A stretch of DNA of 64,000 nt from Hyalella azteca (Eukaryota > Arthropoda > Malacostraca > Amphipoda > Hyalellidae): NCBI RefSeq assembly GCF_000764305.2, contig NW_025942288.1, positions 186,001 to 250,000 of the forward strand, in the 5' to 3' direction. Positions 24,535-56,500 of the stretch are shown piece by piece. Both the position numbers and the translations under genes were made by a program. Position 1 is the stretch's first letter. Each line of letters opens with the position of its first letter. The notes beneath the pieces were generated by a model. That model was not told the DNA's origin. It did no database searches and worked only from the letters and a program-made list of their open reading frames with translations.

Positions 24535-25851
24535 CCAATTGCTAATTATGCTTCATCCAGTTTCATTCACATCCTAAATTCCAATGTTGCAACCTCATCG
24601 GATGTAAATATTGAAACCATGTGCTGCATAGGTGTGAAAGGGGCAGATCCTGGCTGTTAATTTGTTGATTATGTTTGAATTTTAAGATGTTGAAGCGAAA
24701 CTATTAAAATAATGGCTGTCATTCTTTTGATGGTTGCAAGATAAACTAACAGGCTTGGTTCACCTAGGATACGTATCCTGCTAATTTTTACTTTTTCTCT
24801 TCCGTTTTTGTCTTATTCCCATTCTAATCTAAATCCCATTCGTCTTAAGGTATGCTAGGAGTGAATTCTAATAATTTTGCAAGTGAAACTACGTAACGAC
24901 CTATTACTGAAAGAACAATTTTAAGAAATGAGTTGTATAAGTTTTGTCTCGGTATGAAGCTGTGGATTCCATTCCCAACCCAAAATGCATGTACTAGTAT
25001 CAAAGTATTACCCATCATATGTAATAATGTCAGCGCTGAAGAAAAGGCCTGGTGTGGCCTGGCGCCGATTCTTGTACTTTAGTGACTTGTCCACAGGAGA
25101 TCTAAGAACTGCTCCTTTGACCAGATCTTTTCAAAAGCGGACTGTAGATTGAAAGAAATACACTACTAGACTTCCACCTGGTTCGGTATGGCGTTAGTCA
25201 TTTCAAGTCGGAGCATATTCTCCATAGCCTTATCAAGTTGTTTTTGAACGCGGTCATACTCGGAGCGTTAACAATGTAGTCGGGGAGGCTGTTCTACATG
25301 TCGGTGATTCGAAGCGAGAAGTGTTGTCGCGTGGATGAGCTGCAGCGCAGTTTTGTTTAGTTATAGCTGTGGCCTCTGGTGATTCTTGTTTCAAATTCTT
25401 GTGATTCTTGAACCTTGTAATAACCATAGTATACTTGTATACTTCAATAAGGTCCCCATGCAGACGTCAATATAAGAGGCTTGGAAGCTTTATAATCTTG
25501 AGTCTTTCATCGTAAGAATGGCCTTTCAACACTGGAATTATCCTTGCTGCACGACTTCGAACGCTCTACTGCATTTCTGTGTTAAATTTTTCCACGCTAG
25601 ACTTTTTAATCATTACTCTCGCGTTGCAACCATGTCTTCTTCTTGTAATCTAGCTGTTCGTTGTTCTAACCAAGGTGGAGTACTTTTCAGCATTAAAACG
25701 CAGCTGCCACGTATCAACCCAGTTAACTAAACTGTGTTGTCAAGTTCATCTTGCAATTGCACTTCAATTAACGCATTCATAACTGTATTATAAACTTCCG
25801 TGTCATCGGCAAACGTGAAGCATACGCTCGACACTACTTCTGGCTGATCGT

Positions 25852-26136
25852 TTAAAAAAGCATCAAACAAAACAGGCCCAAGAACGCTTCCTTGTGGCAA
25901 CCAACTGCGAACTGTTGCCCGTCTGATACGGTTCCGTTAATACTGACACGTTGAAGTCTAGAGACTAGAAAATCTCTGATCCATTGGAGTCCATTTCCCT
26001 CTATTCCAAAACACTTCACTTCACGTAACAGCCGCTCATGCGGAACACTGTCAAATGCTTTAGCAAAATCGAGGTACACTGAATCCACTGGCTCCTTTTC
26101 GTCCAGCAGGCGAGTCCGATCGTTCAACGTAGACAA
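25852..26136 (-). pseudogene. Reverse transcriptase fragment of the CR1-like element
   Basis: The longest open piece of the RT domain, about 94 codons. It covers the DFAKAFDSVPH block (first catalytic Asp region) and the WIRDFL and QRV.ING blocks. The next RT block (PQGSVLGP) is in another frame immediately downstream and FADD follows near 25805-25820, so a single small indel separates the parts. Confidence 0.85.
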
Positions 26137-26978
26137 GAGGTTAGTGGTGCAGAATCTACGGCAATAAAGCCATGTTGACAGTCATAGGAGATGGTTAACA
26201 GTCAAGTGATCGATACAGTAATCCTATCCCTCACAACAGATTACCTTACAAACAACACTTGTCAGACAGACGGCGATAATTACCGAGGCTACTCAAGTCA
26301 CCTTTTTTGAACAATGGTGTCACTTGAGCTTCTTTCTAATCAGCCGGCTAAGTCCCTGGGTCAAGGTTTTTCGAAAGAACACTGTTTAAGGGCCGACCGG
26401 GACGGTTGCCAATTATTTGGGTAATCTAGGGTGAAAGCCGTCAGTTGTTGGGATTCAGAGCGACCAGGCGCTTGAGAACTAATTCTCCGTGCATTTCAAA
26501 ACCCGTTAACTGCGAGCCTATTGGGCTCTCCTCAATAGCTGGACTGCTGTTCAAGTCCTCGCCTGTGAACACACAGCTGATTAAGAACGTTAACAAAGAA
26601 CGTTAGCCATGCCCTCATCAGAGGATATCTTTCGTTGATCTACTTTCAAATCAGAAATAAAGTCGTTTGTCTTACACGCAAAACTAGCTTACAAACAATA
26701 GTGCATTTTTTCCATAAATGAGAAAATGCTCTAAAAAGCAGGCTTTGGGGTTCATTTTTGGCAATACTTTTTTCAGAGTTTATCTCTGCAGTGCGACAGA
26801 TTCTTTTAGCTTAGTTTCGAGCTCTTGCATACAGGTTATAATCAGCAACGCTGCGAGTTCGTAAATAACGCTTGTAGGCTTCTTTCTTGGTCTTTAGCTT
26901 GGCCATAATTGTACTAATCATCCACTCGGACTTTTTGACACCACCGAGCTTAATCTTAGGTACGCAAGCTGACAAGCA

Positions 26979-27476
26979 TCACCTGCAGACATAACCGTGC
27001 TCCTGAGAAATGACCATGAAATCAGCCATATTATCCGAAAAAATATTCGCCGCACTCACTGCATCACGGAATTTAACACAATCGCCTTTCGCCAAATTCA
27101 AACGTTCACACTTCCAAACCGTCTTTGCTGTACAGCAGTTAACACTGAAAAATAATGATTGATGGCTTATGCCCAACGGAGCCTCGTGACGAAGCTCATT
27201 TAGCATTGAACACTCCGAGGCTCGCACAGACTCCAAGAATAGGGATGCTTGGCGATTCCAAGAATAGGGATGCTTGGCGATTCCAATATAGGATTCACCT
27301 GCCCAGTCTATTTCTGGATGGTTAAAGTCACCAGCGATCAACGTTTGCGATCGGCTGAAAGTCATGCTCGGTAAAAGGCTGTTTAGTACTTTACCATTAT
27401 CAGAGGAACTGTTTGATCTATACACGACGCCAATGAGGAGGCTATACATGCCTCCAAGAGAAAGTTCGCACCACAC
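26979..27476 (-). pseudogene. Endonuclease (EEP-type) fragment of the CR1-like element
   Basis: This frame encodes LLIGVVYRSNSSSDNGKVLN and LIAGDFNHPEIDW, the conserved GDFN box of the endonuclease/exonuclease/phosphatase fold in non-LTR elements. The N-terminal part of the domain (up to about 27765) is recognisable in other frames with stops. A 21-bp stretch (GATTCCAAGAATAGGGATGC plus one base, about 27232-27275) is duplicated in tandem within it. Confidence 0.82.
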
Positions 27477-28226
27477 TGATTCTCTAGCTTATTGTTGCTC
27501 TACAGATAACTGAACTGAACTTGCTGGGCCCCATAATGAGTTCTAACCCCCAGAGCTACACCTCTACTGCACTGCTCTTCATGTAAGTTCAGAAAACAAT
27601 CAAAACCTTGCAACTGAAATTCAACAGTTTGTATTTTCCCGCCGTGATTTTTAGGGAGTTATTCTGCTATACAAATTATGTCTATACATTCGTTTGCGAT
27701 CGCAGTTAACAGTTCACTTTTTTTGTTTTAAACGGAATCCCAGTTCGCGTAAAAACATTTTGAAACTTTGTGTGTGCTTTCACTTTGATGTATGCGGTTA
27801 CTTCTTAGTTCTTACATTATTCAGTAGCCTGGCAATCTACCGGCAATAGTGATACGTCTTGTGGCAGAACTCAATGGCTCGTTTAGATGACGGCGCATGG
27901 TTTCCTTCGTAAAGACGTTACGTAAAAGTGCACGGCATCGTATGACATCTCGGACGATAAATTCAGACAGCCTAATATCTAGAGATGATCGGCATTATTC
28001 ATGTGAACATTCTTAGAAATTTCTTTATTACTCCACGATAGCCGAGTCCAGCTGGTGGATTTATAAATAACAATTTACAACGATGCAAGAACAGAATATA
28101 CAGTAATCTCTGAATGCAGCGGAAACATAACTACACAGTTAATGTTGATACCTCATTTACATATACGAAAAAACGCTAAATACTATACGATTCGGATATT
28201 CGCTGCTGCTTTGTATAACTTGAGAT

Positions 28227-28232
28227 TTTATT
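28227..28232 (-). terminator. Candidate polyadenylation signal of the nudel-like gene
   Basis: The plus strand TTTATT is AATAAA on the minus strand, about 200 bp after the TAA stop at 28428-28430. No closer hexamer was noticed. Confidence 0.3.
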
Positions 28233-28427
28233 TTTCTGCAAATCAGTCGAAATCGGCTATTAAAATTAGAGCCGTTTGAGTATACTTACTAATAATAAAA
28301 TATGTAATAAAGAGAAATACAACTGATCAACAATAATTTTGCATCACAGTGGCTTTACAACGCCTCTACTATCAACTATTTTTTGCCCAATATTCTCAAA
28401 TTTGAAATGTTTTGATGAGAACTCATT

Positions 28428-49318
<20,891 letters not shown>

Positions 49319-50786
49319 TACGACTCAACTCTATATCAAAACTAATGCAATTCAACTGGCGACTACTGATATTGCAAAAACCGTTAACGTATCTTTGTGA
49401 AGAGCTGACGTATTGCAAATCTTCCCTCTAGAAATAACAGAAATTAGATGATCGATTAAATAAAATCTACCAATAAATTTCTTGAGACCTACGACGAGTG
49501 CAATATCTTTGCATTGGGCAAGATATTAACATCTTGCCGAATACTACCAGGCAGCAGTGAGAAGCATTGCACTATTGACGTTAACAGAAAATTCAAATCT
49601 TTTGAATGTAAAGGAAGTATATTTATTAGACGTAGCATTTCACATTACACGATTACTTTGATTGCAACGGGAATGCATGCAGTTAATGCCTGAAGTTCTC
49701 TCAGCAGTGTCGGTTGTTAACTTGTTCCACTTTCAACACTATGGTCGGGGAGAATGGCTAGGCTGTACGTGTCTTTCTATTATATTAGGCATGCAGAATA
49801 AAATAAATATGGTTCCTGAGCGTAGCTTCATGGCTTTCTTCGTATGGTAAAACTAGTGCAACACTTCGAACCTGACGCACGTCACACGAGAAGTAACATT
49901 CACCTCGCCTATTCGTAATAACCTGCCGGTTTTCTTTGTCTGCGTCGTCGCCAGAATTAAGAACTTTTCAGGACCGACGGGTTAAAGAAATAAATGAGAT
50001 GGGAATATCCATGAAGCTACCCTCATACTATTGTTCGATATTTAACGTTTAATTATTTGAAACATAATTCTACAAGAGGTTCAATTCTATCCATACCTAC
50101 TTTTGAAATTAATTCTTTACTTAACATTGATCTATCTCGAACAATGTTACGTGGGAAGTTCAATTGTTTCATTGATATCAGATGCTCGAGAACTCGCAAA
50201 AAATCTTATTTTGTGTGTTCTATAGTTTTTACCGTTCATTGTCTTTTGAAATCGTTGAAAGAAACGAATTTCGATGAAACGTGAAACGAGAACTGTAACT
50301 TTTCACTTTAATGTATTAAATGCATACTACGATAAGTGAAATATAAATAAGCGCAATGAAATTATCGCAATGAAATTTAATCAATCTCATTTGCATTTAA
50401 TTATATTCAATCACCGTAGATGACTTGACAAATTTCGATAGGGGTGCCAATTCTTGACGTTTCTTTGCCCAATCACCTTCGTGGAAGGATATTCATTTTT
50501 TTATTAGAAAATTTTAATGACCGATTTTTTATCATATGGACCTGTGTTATTTCTAGGCCAAATTAAACCTGGTTTAAATCTGCAAATACACATGGAAATC
50601 ATTCATAAGTGATGTATAGATTAATTGACTGCGATATGATTTTTAAGCGGGCGCTGAAATAGTTTTTTTGTGTAATCGCGTAAAAAAATATTACCTCATA
50701 CATTTTTCACGCGATTTTCACAGCCTCATTCAATTTTGTGCCCTTGGCCTTCTTTTCTTGGTAAAAATTTATTTTTCTTAATTAGT
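49319..50786. other. Upstream region of the nudel-like gene; no gene seen
   Basis: AT-rich sequence, no domain-like ORF on either strand. It should hold the nudel-like promoter on the minus strand, but I see no core element I would defend. Confidence 0.4.
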
Positions 50787-53438
50787 AATGGGTTTGTTTC
50801 TTGCCACGTAAATAAATTTTCCATCACTGGCATATTTCTACAAAATCACGATTGTTTATTTCAATCTGCATTACGGAAAGAGAATTCTTGTACTCAAATA
50901 AAGGATATTAAAACTGAGAATTAGGTCGTAAATGTTTTACTCCATTTAATGAATATATTCACTCTCACTACTCTACTTATCACATCATTGACAGTGTTTC
51001 GCTCAAGTATCTCTTTGCTAAGCCATAGAAATTCACAGCAACAGCCACACTGCGACAGTAATTTGCTTACTAGCTTATCAGTATAATGAATGTTTTCCTA
51101 CATACTCGGTTGATGTGCATCTTTATCAATAAACAAAGTTGATTTTTCCACAAAATTTGATCGATCGACAGGCCCTAAATTCAAATGCACCAACTTTTGT
51201 ACTACAGAACGAAGTCAGAAGTTGGAAACGTTTTTTGCTGCAACGTTGAAATGTGATTCATGTTTGATTTCGCATTAAAATTGTTTTTTACAAGTTGTGA
51301 TATTATAATAATATTTAATTTATGAAGCTGACTAAAGCAATAATAATCTTCTCTATAAAAACACGATACTATAAATGAACTTCATGTTCAGCATTTTTTT
51401 AACTGCATAACTTCTGACTGGTAAGAACAATGAAAATTTTGAAGATTGTTTTCTGAAACGCTTGCAATTCTAATCATGCTGAAATAATTCATCTTCCTCC
51501 CGTCATCTCGAAATTCAACTTCCATCAATTCTTATCTCTCTGCTTGTTATAAGAAAAATTGTTATGAAACGCTAACGTGTACCAAAGAGTGTCATTGCTG
51601 AAGTTTTTCGTCATGCTGTATGATGATAATTGCCATAGATCTGGTAGGATGATTAACTTTTAAGTTTGAATTGGAAATAAATAACCGATTATTGAACGCT
51701 TTACTAAGATTAATCCAGAATATGCTACGTTACGGTGACTTTGTATATTTGAATCTTGCTCTAAACTATTACTGGGTTGCGGCGAATAAGTAATCCTAAT
51801 CTTCCTTGAAAATCGCAATCACAAACCGACTCTCATTTCGAAAATAAATTCAAAACTTAACATCTCTCTTAATTCTAATTTTATTTGCTTAAATTTAATC
51901 GGGAAGAGCTGGTTTAAGCATTGTTTTCCTTATTAGATATTTCTATTACCTATAATATCTTCCAATTAAACTTGCTCTAAATCTGAACAAACTAATTTCA
52001 GACATAATAATTTCATAACTTTCAACATATGTAGAGTCTTGGAGGAATTCTGTATAATTAATAGTTATTTAATTCCTGGTATGTGCTGCACAAAGTATTA
52101 TCTTCCATGAAAAATGGGTTTGTTTCTTGCCACGTAAATAAATTTTCCATCACTGGCATATTTCTACAAAATCACGATTGTTTATTTCAATCTGCATTAC
52201 GGAAAGAGAATTCTTGTACCCAAATAAAGGATATTAAAACTGAGAATTAGGTCGTAAATGTTTTACTCCATTTAATGAATATATTCACTCTCACTACTCT
52301 ACTTATCACATCATTGACAGTGTTTCGCTCAAGTATCTCTTTGCTAAGCCATAGAAATTCACAGCAACAGCCACACTGCGACAGTAATTTGCTTACTAGC
52401 TTATCAGTATAATGAATGTTTTCCTACATACTCGGTTGATGTGCATCTTTATCAATAAACAAAGTTGATTTTTCCACAAAATTTGATCGATCGACAGGCC
52501 CTAAATTCAAATGCACCAACTTTTGTACTACAGAACGAAGTCAGAAGTTGGAAAAGTTTTTTGCTGCAACGTTGAAATGTGATTCATGTTTGATTTCGCA
52601 TTAAAATTGTTTTTTACAAGTTGTGATATTATAATAATATTTAATTTATGAAGCTGACTAAAGCAATAATAATCTTCTCTATAAAAACACGATACTATAA
52701 ATGAACTTCATGTTCAGCATTTTTTTAACTGCATAACTTCTGACTGGTAAGACCAATGAAAATTTTGAAGATTGTTTTCTGAAACGCTTGCAATTCTAAT
52801 CATGCTGAAATAATTCATCTTCCTCCCGTCATCTCAAAATTCAATTCCATCAATTCTTATCTCTCTGCTTGTTATCAGAAAAATTGTTATGAAACGCTAA
52901 CGTGTACCAAAGAGTGTCATTGCTGAAGTTTTTCGTCATGCTGTATGATGATAATTGCCATAGATCTGGTAGGATGATTAACTTTTAAGTTTGAATTGGA
53001 AATAAATAACCGATTATTGAACGCTTTACTAAGATTAATCCAGAATATGCTACGTTACGGTGACTTTGTATATTTGAATCTTGCTCTAAACTATTACTGG
53101 GTTGCGGCGAATAAGTAATCCTAATCTTCCTTGAAAATCGCAATCACAAACCGACTCTCATTTCGAAAATAAATTCAAAACTTAACATCTCTCTTAATTC
53201 TAATTTTATTTGCTTAAATTTAATCGGGAAGAGCTGGTTTAAGCATTGTTTTCCTTATTAGATATTTCTATTACCTATAATATCTTCCAATTAAACTTGC
53301 TCTAAATCTGAACAAACTAATTTCAGACATAATAATTTCATAACTTTCAACATATGTAGAGTCTTGGAGGAATTCTGTATAATTAATAGTTATTTAATTC
53401 CTGGTATGTGCTGCACAAAGTATTACCTTCCATGAAAA
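50787..53438. repeat. 1,326-bp tandem segmental duplication
   Basis: The stretch starting AATGGGTTTGTTTCTTGCCA at 50787 begins again at 52113, and the two units run in parallel to about 53438. By eye they differ at only a handful of bases (for example aaacg/aaaag near 51226/52553, agaac/agacc near 51424/52752, one missing C near 52844, TATC/TACC at the ends). The unit has no coding signal. It lies just 3' of the GPCR stop codon (minus strand). Confidence 0.95.
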
Positions 53439-53520
53439 AATTGCCTCAAGCGTTGACTTAAGAAGGTAACAAAATATCATACATTTTTAATTGACCCCCA
53501 GTTAAGCTTTTCGGTAAATG

Positions 53521-56500
53521 TTAAGTAATTACAGAAGATGAATCTTCTACGGTTAATTTTGTTTCCTCTTCAGGAAAAGATACAACAGTGTCAGCAATCA
53601 TTGCTCCGTAGCAATATTTATCTTTTAGTTCCATATTTTTGTCTCGCTCTAGTGAATTTAAGCTGTTATTAATGTTACGGTCTGATTCTTTTTCAAAACT
53701 AAAACCTCTCCAAAAAGAAGTGGATTTTGTGAGACGGGACTGAGCTAATCCTACTGACACGAGGGACTCTAAAGTCCTCAAAATATAGGGGGAATTTGAA
53801 CGTGACACGTCCGTCTTGGGCCAAGGAGTCATGTATGCTTGGCAGAGCAGCGGGGTGGAAGGTGTGTCCAATGGTGGATCCTCTGATACAATGGATGAAA
53901 GTGCAGAAGACCCTTTACGATACAATGGCATTGAGACAGAAAGAACATGGTGGACATTACCATTTGGACATAAAGAATTGTAGTCGGTAAACGGACAAAG
54001 TGGACGGATAGCTTCTGCTTCTTTCCTAGTTGAAACTTTATTCTGAAAAGCCGGTGATATGTCAGCGGAGGTTACGATAAACTCATCTTCAGTCACGGGA
54101 TCTTTAGTACTGAAAGTCCCTATAGATTCAGACGACGATGTCGACCGAAGGTTGTTGGTTTGACTTCGAGCTGCCTCGTACGAAGGAACAGCAAGGTACT
54201 GAGACGCACTTGTTATGTGCGAAGTGTTCCAGTCCCGTGGAATGTCCAAGTCCAGAGGTTGCCGAAGCCGCGAAGGTGTCGGAGTTCCCTCTTCCAGAGG
54301 ATGCCATGATAACTCTGACGACCTCCGCACCAGCTCGCGCGGCTCGTTGTCAGGAAAATGTTCTGGGCCCAGGTAATCTGACATGCGCCTGTGCAGTGAC
54401 CTGTGGATGGCTGGAAACCCCAGAGTGGACGAAATGGACGGTCTTCTAGAATTTTGAGCAGATGGAATCCTTGCCTGAATTTCACATTTCATGGCTGTTC
54501 GAGAAATCTTTTTCCTCAGATAATTTTTTAGTATTTTCTTTATGGTTGCGCTTTTTATGCCATACATGAAGCTATTTACTAACGGTGCAAGCAACAGAGA
54601 ACCTACCATGACCACAGAGAGGAAGTTGTTCAGCGGATAACGAACAGCACATTCAAGGAACAGGAAAAGCACAACAGGGCAGTAACACACAGCAAAGCCA
54701 ATCAGCTGCTCGCATATTGCCCATGCTGACTTTTGTTTCATCTTGGGCATATCGAACGGGTTCCTTTGTTGCGTGACCGTAGCCTGAGCCGACATCATCA
54801 CTTCGAAAATTGCTGAGAAGATCCGATGCTGATGTTGACGAGCGATGAAGAGGATCTTGCCATTTACTAATATAAATATGGCCGCGGGAGACAAGATGAG
54901 CACTACAAGAAGACACGACGTGTAAATTATTTTCCCAGCGTCACTGAAGACAGGAAGGCAAACACCTCCAAGATATTTGAAGCGCGGTGCTACGACCATT
55001 ATTGCAATGGACACTGCTACTGACAACGTCCAAACGAGTAGCGAGAAAATAGCTATTCTTTTTCTCGTAACTATTTGGTTGTACCTCAGAGGTGAGGCTA
55101 TGGCACAGTATTTGTCGCAGTGAAGTCCTACCACTATCCACACGCTCACTAAGTTCAATAGAGATAGAATGCCGCCGTACAGGCGACAAATTATTCCATC
55201 ATCTTTAGAATTTGAAAGTAACAATTGGGAACTTGATACATAGTTTTCTCTTGGCTGCTTTCCTTCACGAGAATAGGAAATAAAATCTCCAGGTGATTCC
55301 TTACTACTATCTGCTTGGCTATTACTAACATGGTGCACTTTAGATTGAGTGATGAGATTTGAAACCGCAAGCACTGCCTCTGATGGGACATTTGAATAGA
55401 TACGTCGAGACACAACAATTGGCTGAGTGACCGAGATGCCTTTTTTCGTACTTGAATCGTCTCTGTCCGGAACAGAAACTCTAGAAAATGTGTAAGTTGC
55501 ATTTTCAACAACCAATGAGTCAGCAAATTTCGAGAAATGGAATGAAGAGTCTTCACTTGTGAAAGGAATTTCTGTTGAATCATGAAAGTTATAATTAGCA
55601 TCCACATTATTGTCACTTTTGGGTATGGTATCATAATTCAACCTGGGATTTGATGATGAATAATCGAGTCCTAACGAAGAACTTGAGGAAGAATCTCTCG
55701 AAGGAGAATACTCGTGTTCGATTTCAACCGAAGTTTCATCAACTTTAATAGTCGAGTCTGTCGTGTATGAATAAATTGACGTTACACCGTCTTTCCCGGC
55801 ATGGTTAGTTGAAGTTTCGTGGTAAGTCATCATTGGGAAGAAAGAAGTGTTGTAGTTCATCACGAAGACTTCGCTAGATGAATCATTGTCTTTCAATGAC
55901 GAAGAATGAGTGTCATATTCTGGGTTCATGAGTGAATTTTCTGTACTTCTTTCATCGTCTCTTAAAATCGAAAATACGGTTGAGTCTTCATGGCTAAATT
56001 TCAATACTTTGGTTGTTGTTGCTTCAAACTTCGCAACCGTTAATAATGACGAATAATAATTTCCTGAAGGTTGGCCGTCTGTGCTTATGCTAACATCTGT
56101 TGTTGATTTAGTGGTGGAGTTGATGATGCTGGATGAAAAATTCTCTTTTATAGATGCTTCAGTGCCAACCATGTTGGGGTGGTCTCCCTCGTCTGATATG
56201 AGCCACCGTCCCTGCAGGCAATAATTAAGGTTTAATTTTAAAATTGACAGAAATCAAAACTATTTAAATATGCAGAGACTTCTCAATGGCTTGTGATCTC
56301 CGATTGGAAGCGTGTCGGATCAGTGGAGCAGAACAAAGACAAGTATGAAAGTGTAATTATGAATGTTTGTGCAGTGTGTAGTTGTGTAGTAAGTGTAGTT
56401 TCGAAATTAAAATAATTTTAGTGTTTTGTATGAAAAAATATACCAATGAGCATGTTTCGGGAGAAATGTACCTTTTTATACAAATAAAAATTGATCGAAA

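Larger units (their letters stand above)
25020..27770 (-). mobile_element. CR1-like non-LTR retrotransposon, nearly full ORF2 but inactivated
   Basis: On the minus strand, in order: an apurinic-type endonuclease start near 27765 (KKSELLTAIANECIDIICIA, later LIGVVYRSNSSS and LIAGDFNHPEIDW), a linker, a reverse transcriptase (VDSVYLDFAKAFDSVPHERL, QWIRDFLVSRLQRVSINGT, PQGSVLGPVLFD, FADDTEVYNTV), and the C-terminal FSLRITDM..SLPDYIVN..SMTAFKNN segment. The 3' end is near 25020. Stops and frameshifts break it: for example after FAVGC near 25900 the frame shifts before PQGSVLGP, and several stops lie in the endonuclease and linker. The FADD box is the RT catalytic site. It is a dead copy in the BTF3-nudel intergenic space. 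Confidence 0.88.

Noticed and set aside
55191..55634. Alternative minus-strand frame inside GPCR exon 3
   Set aside because: Shadow frame of the 883-codon ORF that carries TM3-TM7.
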